Shown: positions 1-8,657 of the stretch, piece after piece
How positions within the stretch are numbered: the first letter of the stretch is position 1
Layout of the letters: the number at the start of each line of letters is the position of its first letter
Assembly (NCBI RefSeq): GCF_000012745.1
Contig: NC_007404.1
Location: 1,674,001-1,738,000 of the forward strand
From: Thiobacillus denitrificans ATCC 25259
GTDB taxonomy: Bacteria; Pseudomonadota; Gammaproteobacteria; Burkholderiales; Thiobacillaceae
DNA: 64,000 nt
Direction of reading: 5' to 3'
The notes under the pieces: model-generated
The model's database searches: none
Seen by the model: the letters and a program-made list of their open reading frames with translations, nothing else
Told to the model about the DNA's origin: nothing
Position numbers and translations under genes: made by a program

Positions 1-1
1 C

Positions 2-208
2 GGCCTGCCGCACGAGAGCCTCTCCAATCGCGAGTACCAGACCCTGTGCATGATCGCCTCCGGCCTCACGGTCAGCGGCATCGCCGACAAGCTCGCGCTT
101 TCGGTCAAGACCGTCAGCATGTATCGCGGCCGGGTCCTGGCCAAGATGCAACTCAAGAACAACGCCGAGCTGACCCATTACGCGATCAAGCACGGCCTGC
201 TCGACTAG
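2..208 (+). CDS. LuxR/NarL-family response regulator, C-terminal part (truncated by window edge)
   Basis: The frame is open from the window edge and ends at TAG 206-208. The visible 68 residues are a LuxR-type helix-turn-helix: an LSNREYQTLCMIASG start, then the recognition helix region LSVKTVSMYRGRVLAKM, ending HYAIKHGLLD. This arrangement is typical of the DNA-binding output domain of NarL/FixJ-type response regulators, which bind DNA after phosphorylation of an N-terminal receiver. The receiver would lie outside the window, so its presence is inferred. The gene precedes a diguanylate cyclase on the same strand, separated by 120 bp with no recognisable promoter. Target genes cannot be read from the sequence. 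Confidence 0.85.
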   Translation, partial: GLPHESLSNREYQTLCMIASGLTVSGIADKLALSVKTVSMYRGRVLAKMQLKNNAELTHYAIKHGLLD

Positions 209-328
209 CCCCCCCCGCCCCGGGCCAGCCGTTCTGCCGGCTCGCCGCGCCCGAGACCCGGCGTCCACGGAAATACCCGGCTTTTACCGCCCTAATCGGC
301 GCTTAAGCGTACGCCTTCGGGTCTTACC

Positions 329-1945
329 ATGCGCAGCATGGAGCAGGTCCCGACCGGGGCGCCTAAAATGGCCGAACCGACAGAAAAACTCAACCTTCCC
401 GATCCGACCGAGGTCGCGCGTGAAACGCTGCGCCGCTTGGCCATGCGACGGATCGCGCCGACGCCCGACAATTACCAGACCCTCTACGAGGAGATCGTCG
501 GGCCGACCGCGAGCGCCGCAGCGGCGGGTACCGCGACAGCGACGAGCGTGCTCGCCGGCCTGGCCATGGACCTCACGCTGCATCACCCGGCCTTGGCGGC
601 TTCGGCCGAGGCGCTGAAGCAGGCGCTGCGCGCGAGCGACTGGGCGCAATGCCGAAAGCAGGTCGGGCAGATCGTCCTGCAGCTGAAGCCGGGCGGGGGA
701 AGCGGCCCGGGCCAGATCGACACCCTGGGCCTGTTGCGCGAGCTGCTCGTCAAGACGCTCGAATTCGGCGTCGCGACGCAGCTTTCACACAACCCGACGC
801 TCTTCGAGAAGACGCAGCGGCTGGCGGCAGCGGTTCGCGAGGCGAACAGCATCGCCGGCCTGCGCGAGGCCGCGTCCGGCCTGAAAAGCATGTGGATCGA
901 CGTCGACCTGCATGTCTCGCATACGCACGACCAGCAGGAGACGCTCAGACGCCTCCTCCTGCTGCTGGTGGAAAACATCGGCGAACTGCTCGACGACGAC
1001 ACCTGGCTGCGCGGCCAGCTCGACGTCGTTCAGACCGTGATCACAGGACCGCTCAAGATCCAGGCGCTGCTCGAGGCGGAAAAACGCCTCAAGGAGGTCA
1101 TCTACAAGCAGAGCCTGGTCAAGCACGGCCTGCGCGAGGCGACCGCGACGCTCAAGGCGACGATGACGAGCTTCGTCAGCCACATGAGCGACGCGGTCGC
1201 GGCGAATGACGACTACCAGCAGACCATCGCCGCGCACATCGAACGGATCAGCCGCACCGAAGACGTGCTCGAGCTGAACCGCATTCTTGAAAATCTGCTC
1301 GACGAAACGCGCAGCGCCCAGTCCGACAGCCGCCGCGTCCACGCCCAGATGATCGAGGAACGCGACGCCGCCCAGCATGCCGCCAATCACATCAAGCAGC
1401 TCGAACTGGAACTCGCCCAGATGAGCGCCCTGGTGCGCGAGGACCCGATGACGCACAGCCTCAACCGGCGCGGGCTCGACGACGAGTTCGCCCGGGAGGC
1501 ATCGCGCGCCGAGCGATTTAACACGCCTTTCAGCATCGCCGTGCTCGACGTCGACAACTTCAAGGCACTCAACGACCGGCGCGGCCACAACACCGGCGAC
1601 GAGGCGCTGATCCATCTGGTCAAGGTCGCCAAGGAAGAGCTGCGCCTGAGCGACCACATTGCACGCATCGGCGGCGAAGAATTCCTGATCATCCTGCCCA
1701 ATACCCCCGTCGCCGAGGCCGTACAGATCGTCACCCGCCTGCAACGCAGCCTGACCAAGAAATATTTCCTCGACAACAACGAGCGCGTGCTGATCACCTT
1801 CAGCGCCGGCGTCGCCGAACGTCGCGCCGGCGAGACCCAGGAAGCCCTCATTGCGCGCGCCGACAGCGCCATGTACGAAGCCAAGCACAGCGGCAAGAAC
1901 CGCGTCTGCGTCGCGCCGGACGCGCTGCCGCAGGCTGCCGGATGA
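329..1945 (+). CDS. Diguanylate cyclase (GGDEF) with long N-terminal region
   Basis: The protein has 538 residues. The last ~170 form a GGDEF domain that makes cyclic di-GMP from two GTP. The active-site motif is intact as GGEEF (residues 448-452). An RxxD inhibitory site (RLSD, 439-442) lies five residues upstream, so product feedback inhibition is expected. The ~370-residue N-terminus has no recognisable transmembrane helix or sensor domain and looks helical, with coiled-coil stretches around residues 280-370. It therefore probably acts in the cytoplasm. The start is uncertain: ATG 329 has no clear ribosome site, and ATG 338 or ATG 368 are possible. It lies directly upstream of flagellin; with ycgR further on, this suggests motility control by c-di-GMP. 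Confidence 0.9.
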   Translation: MRSMEQVPTGAPKMAEPTEKLNLPDPTEVARETLRRLAMRRIAPTPDNYQTLYEEIVGPTASAAAAGTATATSVLAGLAMDLTLHHPALAASAEALKQALRASDWAQCRKQVGQIVLQLKPGGGSGPGQIDTLGLLRELLVKTLEFGVATQLSHNPTLFEKTQRLAAAVREANSIAGLREAASGLKSMWIDVDLHVSHTHDQQETLRRLLLLLVENIGELLDDDTWLRGQLDVVQTVITGPLKIQALLEAEKRLKEVIYKQSLVKHGLREATATLKATMTSFVSHMSDAVAANDDYQQTIAAHIERISRTEDVLELNRILENLLDETRSAQSDSRRVHAQMIEERDAAQHAANHIKQLELELAQMSALVREDPMTHSLNRRGLDDEFAREASRAERFNTPFSIAVLDVDNFKALNDRRGHNTGDEALIHLVKVAKEELRLSDHIARIGGEEFLIILPNTPVAEAVQIVTRLQRSLTKKYFLDNNERVLITFSAGVAERRAGETQEALIARADSAMYEAKHSGKNRVCVAPDALPQAAG

Positions 1946-1973
1946 CGATATGCAGATTTTTGAGTTGACAGCC

Positions 1974-2000
1974 TTAACTTTCTCCGACCCCCGACGATTC
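1974..2000 (+). promoter_or_regulatory. FliA (sigma-28) promoter of fliC
   Basis: TTAACTTT (1974-1981), an 11-bp spacer, then GACGATTC (1993-2000). The enterobacterial FliA consensus is TAAAGTTT-N11-GCCGATAA; the matches are 6/8 and 5/8 with exact spacing. It lies 110 bp upstream of the flagellin start, where a class-3 promoter is expected. Confidence 0.75.
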
Positions 2001-2109
2001 CTCACACAACGGCGGTTCACACAGCCCCAGCGGGCAGACCAACGTTGACGGCATCAGCCGGAACTTCGACTCACTCAGACCCCCGTTGGGGCACATAAGG
2101 AGAAACACT

Positions 2110-3939
2110 ATGGCAGCAGTGATCAATACCAACATCGCGTCGCTCAACGCGCAGCGCAACCTCAATAGCTCCCAGGCATCGCTGGCTACGTCCCTGCAGC
2201 GCCTGTCCTCCGGCCTGCGCATCAACAGCGCCAAGGACGACGCGGCCGGTCTGGCGATTTCCGACCGTTTTACCACCCAGATTCGCGGCCTGAACCAGGC
2301 AGCCCGTAACGCCAACGACGGCATCTCGCTTGCACAGACAGCTGAAGGTGCCCTGACCGAGACCGGCGCCAACCTGCAGCGTATCCGCGAACTGGCCGTC
2401 CAATCCGCCAACTCGACCAACTCGGCCTCCGACCGCAAGGCGCTCAACGCGGAAGTGCAGCAACTGCTCGCGGAAGTGCAGCGCGTCGGTACCACGACAG
2501 AGTTCAACGGCCTGAAGCTGCTCGACGGTACCTTCAGCAACGCCCAGTTCCAGGTCGGCGCCAATGCGAACCAGACGATCTCCGTGACCGTTTCCGGCGC
2601 GACCACTGACTTGATCGGCGCCTACCAGGCCACCGGCAACGCAGTGACCAGCGCTGCGTTCGATGGCTCGGGCTTCACCATCAACGGCGTCGAAATCGGC
2701 GTTTCCGCAGGCACCAGCGCGGCGGGCGTGACCGCGGACAGCGCGACCGCCAAGGCCACTGCCATCAACGCGAAAACCGGCGAAACCGGCGTCACCGCGA
2801 CTGCGAGCAGCAACGTCACCGGATCGGGCCCCACCGCCCGCTCGGGCCTCGCCAGCGGCGCCTTGCTGATCAACGGGATCGCCGTCGGCGCGATCGCCGC
2901 TGACACCAATGCAGTGACGCAGGGGCGCAACGCCGCTACCGCGATTAACGCCGTGTCCAACCAGACCGGTGTCAGCGCGGTTGCCGATGCGACGACCGGC
3001 GCACTGACCTTGTCGACGGCCGACGGTCGCAATATCGAGCTGACTTCGTCGCCTGCGACCGCCGCCGGTGCCCAAGCAATCCAGAACGCCACGGGCCTTG
3101 ACGTATCGGCCGGCAGCAACGCAAGCGGCAACGAAACCGCGACCCTGACCTTTGCCGTTGCGAACGCCAACGCCGCGGGCGGCATCACGACCGCGAACGG
3201 CGGCGGCGACACCATCACGATCGGTGAAAGGACTTACCAGTTCACGATCGACGGCGTGGTTGCGGCAGGCAACGTTGCGGTGACACTGGCCGCCGGCGCT
3301 GCGGAAACGGTAGCTATCGCCAATCTGAAGACCGCGATCAATGCCGAATATGCGGCTGGCCGTACGGCCGTCCAAGGCGGCGCAACGACAGCGACCAGTC
3401 TGGTGGTGACCTCCAGCAAGCTCGGTACCGGAACGCTAGCCATTGCCGAGACCGCAACCAACGCCGCTGCCATCGCGCCGGGCGCAGCCAGCGGCGGCAC
3501 GGCGGCGGCTGACGGCAGCGGCATGACCACGCGCGGCACGCTGACGCTCAGCTCACCCGAAAGCTTCACGGTCGCTGGCGCCGACGTGGCCTACGGCGGC
3601 CTCGGTTCGGTGTCCGCCTCGCTGACCAAGCTGAACACGGTGGACATCAGCACGGTGGCCGGCTCCAACGCCGCGCTTGCGGTCCTCGACGGCGCACTGA
3701 GCCAGGTGACGAGCCAGCGTGCCACGCTGGGCGCGGTGCAGAACCGCTTCGCTTCGACCGTCTCGAACCTGCAGACGACTGCGGAAAACCTCAGCGCAGC
3801 GCGCAGCCGTATCGTCGATGCGGACTTCGCGGCCGAGACCGCCAACCTGACGCGCGGCCAGATCCTGCAGCAGGCCGGCACGGCAATGCTGGCTCAAGCG
3901 AATCAGCTGCCGAACCAAGTGTTGTCGCTGTTGCGGTAA
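2110..3939 (+). CDS. fliC: Flagellin (filament subunit)
   Basis: Structural protein of the flagellar filament, exported through the flagellar type III apparatus without a cleaved signal. The start at 2110 is fixed by AAGGAG at 2097-2102. The N-terminus ([17 protein letters not shown]) and the C-terminus (ending [14 protein letters not shown]-like) are canonical D0/D1 helices that form the filament core. At 609 residues it is larger than a minimal flagellin. The extra length is a Gly/Ala/Thr-rich central region (about 175-520) that contains two IN-motif-like copies near residues 188 (FTINGVEIG) and 253 (LLINGIAVG), each followed by an ATAIN-type segment. The gene is followed by a strong terminator, so it is probably transcribed mostly as a single gene from the FliA promoter. 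Confidence 0.97.
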   Translation: MAAVINTNIASLNAQRNLNSSQASLATSLQRLSSGLRINSAKDDAAGLAISDRFTTQIRGLNQAARNANDGISLAQTAEGALTETGANLQRIRELAVQSANSTNSASDRKALNAEVQQLLAEVQRVGTTTEFNGLKLLDGTFSNAQFQVGANANQTISVTVSGATTDLIGAYQATGNAVTSAAFDGSGFTINGVEIGVSAGTSAAGVTADSATAKATAINAKTGETGVTATASSNVTGSGPTARSGLASGALLINGIAVGAIAADTNAVTQGRNAATAINAVSNQTGVSAVADATTGALTLSTADGRNIELTSSPATAAGAQAIQNATGLDVSAGSNASGNETATLTFAVANANAAGGITTANGGGDTITIGERTYQFTIDGVVAAGNVAVTLAAGAAETVAIANLKTAINAEYAAGRTAVQGGATTATSLVVTSSKLGTGTLAIAETATNAAAIAPGAASGGTAAADGSGMTTRGTLTLSSPESFTVAGADVAYGGLGSVSASLTKLNTVDISTVAGSNAALAVLDGALSQVTSQRATLGAVQNRFASTVSNLQTTAENLSAARSRIVDADFAAETANLTRGQILQQAGTAMLAQANQLPNQVLSLLR

Positions 3940-3946
3940 GCAGGGC

Positions 3947-3978
3947 AACCCCGGCCGGGGTAACCCGGCCGGGGTTTT
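3947..3978 (+). terminator. Rho-independent terminator after fliC
   Basis: A perfect 13-bp stem (3947-3959 with 3964-3976) closes a GTAA loop of the GNRA type and runs into TTTT. It starts eight bases after the fliC stop. Confidence 0.85.
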
Positions 3979-3995
3979 GAGACAGGAGAAGCGAA

Positions 3996-4391
3996 ATGCT
4001 CATCCAAAACGTCAACAATACAAATCAGGCTTTGCAGCCTGCCAGGCTCGCCGGAGACGGCGGGCCTGTTTCCGTTGTTTCCGCCTCAAATGTCCAGGCA
4101 CCGCCGACTGCAGTACCCAATCTTCAGCGCACCGCGGCCGATCCGGCTGCCGAAGCGCAACCCTCAGCCATGCAGCTGAAAAACGTGGTGGAAGCCATTA
4201 ACAAGACACTTCAACAGGCGAACAAGAATCTCGAATTCATCGTCGACAGCGAAACGCACGATCCCGTAGTCAAGCTGGTGGATTCGGAAACCGGCGACGT
4301 AATTCGGCAATTCCCCACCGAGGAAGCCTTGTCGATCGCCAGAGCGATCGACAGCTTCCAGCAGGGATTGCTGATCAAGCAGAAGGCCTGA
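3996..4391 (+). CDS. flaG: FlaG family flagellar protein
   Basis: The protein has 131 residues. The C-terminal half carries the FlaG signature: LEFIVDSETHDPVVKLVD followed by ETGDVIRQFPTEEAL. FlaG proteins affect filament length in several bacteria by an unclear mechanism. The N-terminal ~55 residues are low-complexity and poorly conserved, as is usual for the family. The start at ATG 3996 has an AGGAG site about 10 bases upstream. The gene follows the fliC terminator by only 17 bp and is followed after 11 bp by fliD, so it heads the flaG-fliD-fliS-fliT group, whose promoter was not identified. Confidence 0.9.
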   Translation: MLIQNVNNTNQALQPARLAGDGGPVSVVSASNVQAPPTAVPNLQRTAADPAAEAQPSAMQLKNVVEAINKTLQQANKNLEFIVDSETHDPVVKLVDSETGDVIRQFPTEEALSIARAIDSFQQGLLIKQKA

Positions 4392-4402
4392 GGAAAGCGA
4401 CC

Positions 4403-6400
4403 ATGGCAACCACAAGTTCGGTTCTTGATATCAGCAGCATCGTCAGTCAGCTGATGGCGGTGGAACGCCGCCCGCTGACCAAGCTCGCAGCCAGGGAAGC
4501 TGGCTACCAAGCCAGACTCTCCGCCTACGGCAGCGTCAAGGGCGCCGTCAGCAGCTTCCAGGCTGCGCTTCAGGCGCTGAACAGTCCGAGCAAGTTCCAG
4601 TCGGTCACGGCGACCGCCTCGGACAGCGCTGTTTTTTCCGCCTCGGCCACCAGCACCGCGGTGCCGGGCACCTATTCCATCGAGGTGGCCACCCTCGCCC
4701 AGCCACAGAAGCTCGTTGCGGCCGGGCAGGCCAGCAGCAGCGCTGCGATCGGTGGGGGAACGGCGACCACGGTCACCTTCGATTTTGGCACCATCAGTGG
4801 CGGCACGTTGGCCAACGGGGTCTATAGCGGTGCGAGTTTTGTTTCGAACGGCGACGGGACCAAGAGCATTACCATCGACAGCAGCAACAATTCGCTGCTG
4901 GGCATACGCGACGCGATCAACGCCGCGAAAATAGGCGTCGCCGCCACCATCGTCAACGACGGCAGCGGTTCGCCATACCGCCTCGCGCTGGCGGCGGACC
5001 ACAACGGCGTCGACCAGAGCCTCAAGATTTCGGTGAGCGGCGACGCCGCGATCGACAGTTTGCTCGCACACGACCCGGGCGGCGTGCAGAATCTCACTGA
5101 AACAGCGGCCGCGCAGAACGCCAATCTCAAGATCAACGGCGTCACCGTCACCAAGACCTCGAATACGATCTCCGACGCGGTCGAGGGCGTGACGCTGAAC
5201 CTGAACAAGGTGACCAGCTCGCCTGCAAGCCTGACGGTCGCACGCGACACGAACTCGATCAAGGCTTCGATCAACAGCTTCGTCAAAGCCTACAACGAGC
5301 TGTCGGGGACGCTGAAAAACGTTTCGGCCTACGATGCCGCCGCCAAGAAGGGGGCGATCCTGCAAGGCGACGCCACGGTTCGGTCGCTGCAAACGCAACT
5401 GCGGGCGATGATCGGTGCACCGGTCGAGGGTGCGCCCGGCGACCTGAAGACCTTGGCCAGTATCGGGATCACCTTCCAGAAGGACGGTACCCTGGGAGTG
5501 GACCAGGGCAAGCTCAGCACGGCGATAGCCGATCACTTCGACGAGATCGCATCACTGTTCACCACGGTCGGCAGCAGCACCGACAGCCTGGTGAGCTTCA
5601 GCAGCGGCACCCGCAGCACCAAGGCAGGCAGCTACGCACTCGACGTCACGCAGGTTGCGACCCAAGGCAAAACCGTCGGCAAGACGATCTCCGTCCCGCT
5701 CGTCATTGCGGCCGGCAGCAACGACACGCTCAACCTCAGTATCGACGGCGTCGGCGCCTCAGTCGAACTTTCACCCGGCACCTACACGACGGCGGGTGCA
5801 CTGGCGGCCGAACTGCAAACCAAGATCAATGGCGCAGCCGCCTTGTCCGGGGCGGGTGTGTCCGTCGCGGTTTCGGAAAGCGCCGGGAAACTCACTATTA
5901 CGTCCGTAAAGTACGGTTCGGGTTCGACGGTGCTCATCAGTGGCGGAACCGCCGAGGTGTCGCTGGGTCTAGACGGCGACGCACCTAGCGATGGGGTCGA
6001 CGTGGCGGGCACGATTGCCGGCGTGACGGCCAGCGGCTCCGGCCAAGTCTTGACCGCGAGCAGCGGCGAGGCCACGGGCCTGGCGATCGTGGTGAACGGG
6101 GGGACGCTCGGCAGCCGCGGCAGGCTGCACTACTCCCAAGGCTATGCCGCGACGCTCAACAGCTGGGCAAGCGCGGTCCTGGACAGCGACAGCATCATTT
6201 CCGCGCGAACGGACGGCATCGACAGAAGCATCAAGGATGTGGCCAAGCGGCGCTCCGAATTCGAAGCGCGTCTGGTCAACATGGAAAAGCGCTATCGCGC
6301 GCAGTTCGTCGCACTCGACTCCATGCTCGCCAGCATGAACAACACCAGCAATTACCTGACCCAGCAACTGGCCAACCTGCCCGGCAACCAGAAATCATAG
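4403..6400 (+). CDS. fliD: Flagellar hook-associated protein 2 (filament cap)
   Basis: FliD forms the pentameric cap that inserts flagellin at the filament tip. The N-terminal FliD_N domain begins SSVLDISSIVSQLMAVERRPL. The C-terminal FliD_C domain ends with a long helix (SEFEARLVNMEKRYRAQF region) and the usual NTSNYLTQQL tail. At 665 residues it is larger than the ~450-500 residues of many homologues. A segment near residue 90 (GTYSIEVATLAQPQKLV) has a look-alike near residue 409 (GSYALDVTQVATQGKTV), suggesting an internal domain duplication that explains the size. It sits between flaG and the FliS chaperone gene. Confidence 0.95.
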   Translation: MATTSSVLDISSIVSQLMAVERRPLTKLAAREAGYQARLSAYGSVKGAVSSFQAALQALNSPSKFQSVTATASDSAVFSASATSTAVPGTYSIEVATLAQPQKLVAAGQASSSAAIGGGTATTVTFDFGTISGGTLANGVYSGASFVSNGDGTKSITIDSSNNSLLGIRDAINAAKIGVAATIVNDGSGSPYRLALAADHNGVDQSLKISVSGDAAIDSLLAHDPGGVQNLTETAAAQNANLKINGVTVTKTSNTISDAVEGVTLNLNKVTSSPASLTVARDTNSIKASINSFVKAYNELSGTLKNVSAYDAAAKKGAILQGDATVRSLQTQLRAMIGAPVEGAPGDLKTLASIGITFQKDGTLGVDQGKLSTAIADHFDEIASLFTTVGSSTDSLVSFSSGTRSTKAGSYALDVTQVATQGKTVGKTISVPLVIAAGSNDTLNLSIDGVGASVELSPGTYTTAGALAAELQTKINGAAALSGAGVSVAVSESAGKLTITSVKYGSGSTVLISGGTAEVSLGLDGDAPSDGVDVAGTIAGVTASGSGQVLTASSGEATGLAIVVNGGTLGSRGRLHYSQGYAATLNSWASAVLDSDSIISARTDGIDRSIKDVAKRRSEFEARLVNMEKRYRAQFVALDSMLASMNNTSNYLTQQLANLPGNQKS

Positions 6401-6414
6401 CGAGGAATCAAGAC

Positions 6415-6867
6415 GTGTACACGAACCCCAGAAGTGCCGCGCGCGCCTACGTCAACGTAGGCTTGGAAACCGGCGTGAGCGTGGCCAGCCCTCACCAACT
6501 GATCGTCATGCTCTACGAGGGTGCCGAGTTGTCGATCCGGATGGCGATCAAGCATCTCAACGAAGGTGATATCGCCAAGAAATGCGCTGCCTTGAGCAAG
6601 GCGAGCCACATCCTCGTCGATGGCCTGCGTGCTTCGCTCGACCTCAAGCAGGGCGGCGAGATCGCACAGCAACTCGACAGCCTGTACGAATATATGAACC
6701 AGCGTCTGATGCTGGCGAACATCAACAACCAGACTGCACCGCTGGAAGAAGTACTGGGCCTGCTACGCGAACTGCACGAAGCCTGGCGCCAGATCGGCGC
6801 GCAAGCACCCGCCGCTGCCTCGGCAGCCGGTGGGTCCCGCCCCGCCATGCCGCACATCGCTGCCTGA
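6415..6867 (+). CDS. fliS: Flagellar secretion chaperone FliS (flagellin chaperone)
   Basis: The protein has 150 residues and matches FliS: ARAYVNVGLETGVSVASPHQLIVMLYEGA, then helices that bind the C-terminal D0 region of flagellin and prevent premature polymerisation in the cytoplasm. Translation starts at GTG 6415 with an AGGAA site upstream. The C-terminal ~20 residues are Ala/Ser-rich and variable. The gene follows fliD after 14 bp and precedes the FliT-like gene after 14 bp, the usual fliD-fliS-fliT order. Confidence 0.95.
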   Translation: MYTNPRSAARAYVNVGLETGVSVASPHQLIVMLYEGAELSIRMAIKHLNEGDIAKKCAALSKASHILVDGLRASLDLKQGGEIAQQLDSLYEYMNQRLMLANINNQTAPLEEVLGLLRELHEAWRQIGAQAPAAASAAGGSRPAMPHIAA

Positions 6868-6881
6868 ACCGGAGACTTGCC

Positions 6882-7211
6882 ATGACCAGCAACGAAATGC
6901 TCAGCACCTACGAAACCCTCTCCGAGCTCACCGGAACGATGTTGAATGCCGCGCGCGAGGGCGAGTGGGAGCATCTGGCCACGCTCGAGCAGCGCTGTCG
7001 CAGTTACGTCGGCACCTTGATGGAGGCGGCGCCGATCCCGCTGAACGCTCAGGAGCAACGGGCCAAGGTCGCGATCATCCGTGCCATCCTGCAGAACGAC
7101 GCGCAGATCCGCGCGCTCACCGAGCCACGGCTGCACGAGCTGCAACAGCGCCTGCAGGCGACACGTGTGGGACAGCGCGGCATGGCCGCCTACGGAGCGC
7201 AGCGGGCCTGA
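6882..7211 (+). CDS. fliT: FliT-like flagellar export chaperone
   Basis: A 109-residue, mainly helical protein. Its start (ATG 6882) is fixed by GGAG at 6871-6874. Small size, helical composition (LSTYETLSELTGTMLNAAREGEWEHLATLEQRC) and position directly after fliS match FliT, the chaperone of the cap protein FliD. Sequence conservation of FliT is low across proteobacteria, so the call rests on the E-W-x-x-L-A-x-L-E-Q-R motif and on gene order. Whether this homologue also antagonises a flagellar master regulator, as in Salmonella, cannot be told. Confidence 0.8.
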   Translation: MTSNEMLSTYETLSELTGTMLNAAREGEWEHLATLEQRCRSYVGTLMEAAPIPLNAQEQRAKVAIIRAILQNDAQIRALTEPRLHELQQRLQATRVGQRGMAAYGAQRA

Positions 7212-7223
7212 CGCCCGCACCCC

Positions 7224-8291
7224 ATGTATCCGGCGCAAGCGCTGTCCCGCGTTGTGGCCGCCCAGCCTGTGCTGGACGCGATCGAGCGCGATCACGGTGC
7301 GCCACGGGCGGCGTTCGAGCACCTGACGATCGGGCAGAGCCTGACCGGCCAGGTCAAAAGCCTCGCGAAGGGGGTCGCGCTGGTCGAAATTGCCGGCCAG
7401 ACCGTCGCCATGCGCCTGCCCCATACCGCGCAGTCAGGCGACACGCTGCGCCTGCGATTCGCCGGACACATGCCACAGGCGGTTTTCCTGCTCGAAGCGC
7501 CCGAAACCGCAGCAGCCGGCGACACGCCGCAACTGAGCCCGACGGCGCGCCTGCTGAGCGACCTCGTGCAACGCCTGCCCGAGCGCAACGCGCCGCCCAC
7601 GCTGACGCCGCCCCTGCCCCTGTTCGAGTGGCCGGGTGCAGCGCCCGCCGAGATGGCGCTCGCGCTGCGTACGGCGCTCGTCCGCAGCGGCCTGTTTTAC
7701 GAATCGCATCTCGCCGACTGGGCGGTCGGTCTCGACAGCGTCGATGGGCTGATGCAGGAGCCGCAAAACCGCCCCGCTGCCGCCCAACAGGAGCCCCAGC
7801 ACCGCTCAACTACCGCCGAAACGGCGCGCGCCGCGAGTCCACAGGCGGCGTTGTCCGAACCTGGCGCGAACGGCGAGCAGAAACCGCTCAGTCCCATGCT
7901 CGCCTTGCTGTCACAGCAGTTGCAGGTGTTGGAATCGCCGCAGTTCGCGTGGCGCGGCGAGCTGTGGCCGGGGCAGTCGCTGTCCTGGTCGCTGCGTCAG
8001 GAAAGCGACCCCGACTCCAAGCACGGTAATACCGGCACCCCGCGCGTCGATGATTCGACGCGGCGCTGGGAATCGCGACTCGATCTGACGCTGCCCCGCC
8101 TCGGCAAACTGACCGTGCACATCACGCTCGACGCCCGGGACGCCCGGCAGGCGTTCAGCATCCGGATCACGCCGGAGCGGCCCGCGGTCGAAACGCTGCT
8201 TCAGGATAACCAGGCGCGCCTGCTTTCCCAGATGTCCGCGGCCGGCTGTGCGCTTCAAGCTTTTGTGGTGCAACACGATGCCGACGCCTGA
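7224..8291 (+). CDS. FliK-like protein (Flg_hook C-terminal domain)
   Basis: The protein has 355 residues. The N-terminal ~100 form a compact region with the look of a beta domain (GQSLTGQVKSLAKGVALVEI). The middle is Pro/Ala/Gln-rich. The C-terminus (about 265-350, WESRLDLTLPRLGKLTVHI to SAAGCALQAFVV) resembles the FliK Flg_hook domain that switches export specificity through FlhB. A second, conventional fliK exists at 16268, so this is a paralogue or a specialised partner. Its stop overlaps the start of the small FlhB-like gene, which suggests translational coupling and a shared function in export-substrate switching. No convincing ribosome site is visible at ATG 7224. Confidence 0.75.
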   Translation: MYPAQALSRVVAAQPVLDAIERDHGAPRAAFEHLTIGQSLTGQVKSLAKGVALVEIAGQTVAMRLPHTAQSGDTLRLRFAGHMPQAVFLLEAPETAAAGDTPQLSPTARLLSDLVQRLPERNAPPTLTPPLPLFEWPGAAPAEMALALRTALVRSGLFYESHLADWAVGLDSVDGLMQEPQNRPAAAQQEPQHRSTTAETARAASPQAALSEPGANGEQKPLSPMLALLSQQLQVLESPQFAWRGELWPGQSLSWSLRQESDPDSKHGNTGTPRVDDSTRRWESRLDLTLPRLGKLTVHITLDARDARQAFSIRITPERPAVETLLQDNQARLLSQMSAAGCALQAFVVQHDADA

Positions 8292-8652
8292 CACGCAGCC
8301 GGCCGCGAGCGGGGATGTCGGCGCGTTATCCGAAGGGGCATCCCTTGGGACAGCGGCTCTACAGTCCCGGCCTACTCCCCGCGCGTGCGCCGCCCTCGCC
8401 TACCGCGGCGGGGACGCGGCGCCGCGCGTCGTCGCCAAGGGCCGCGGCATCCTGGCTGACAGCATCATCGAAAAAGCCCGCGCGTCGGGCGTGTACGTCC
8501 ACGAGTCTCGCGAACTGCTGGCGCTTTTGATGCAGATCGACCTCGACAGCCACATCCCGCCGCAACTGTACATCGCCGTCGCGGAATTGCTGGCGTGGCT
8601 CTATCATCTGGAAGAAACCGGCGACCGACGCCTATCGCATCCTCCCACTTGA
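8278..8652 (+). CDS. Small FlhB-like protein (cytoplasmic FlhB domain homologue, FhlB type)
   Basis: The protein has 124 residues. From about residue 32 it aligns with the cytoplasmic domain of FlhB: CAALAYRGGDAAPRVVAKGRG, ADSIIEKARASGVYVHES, and IPPQLYIAVAELLAWLYHL. The transmembrane part of FlhB is absent. The autocleavage motif NPTH is not present; the equivalent position reads RPTPR, so no self-cleavage is expected. Such stand-alone FlhB C-terminal homologues are known in several proteobacteria and may replace or compete with the cleaved FlhB fragment. The start at 8278 lies inside the end of the FliK-like gene. Full-length flhB is not in the window. Confidence 0.85.
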   Translation: MPTPDTQPAASGDVGALSEGASLGTAALQSRPTPRACAALAYRGGDAAPRVVAKGRGILADSIIEKARASGVYVHESRELLALLMQIDLDSHIPPQLYIAVAELLAWLYHLEETGDRRLSHPPT

Positions 8653-8657
8653 GCACA

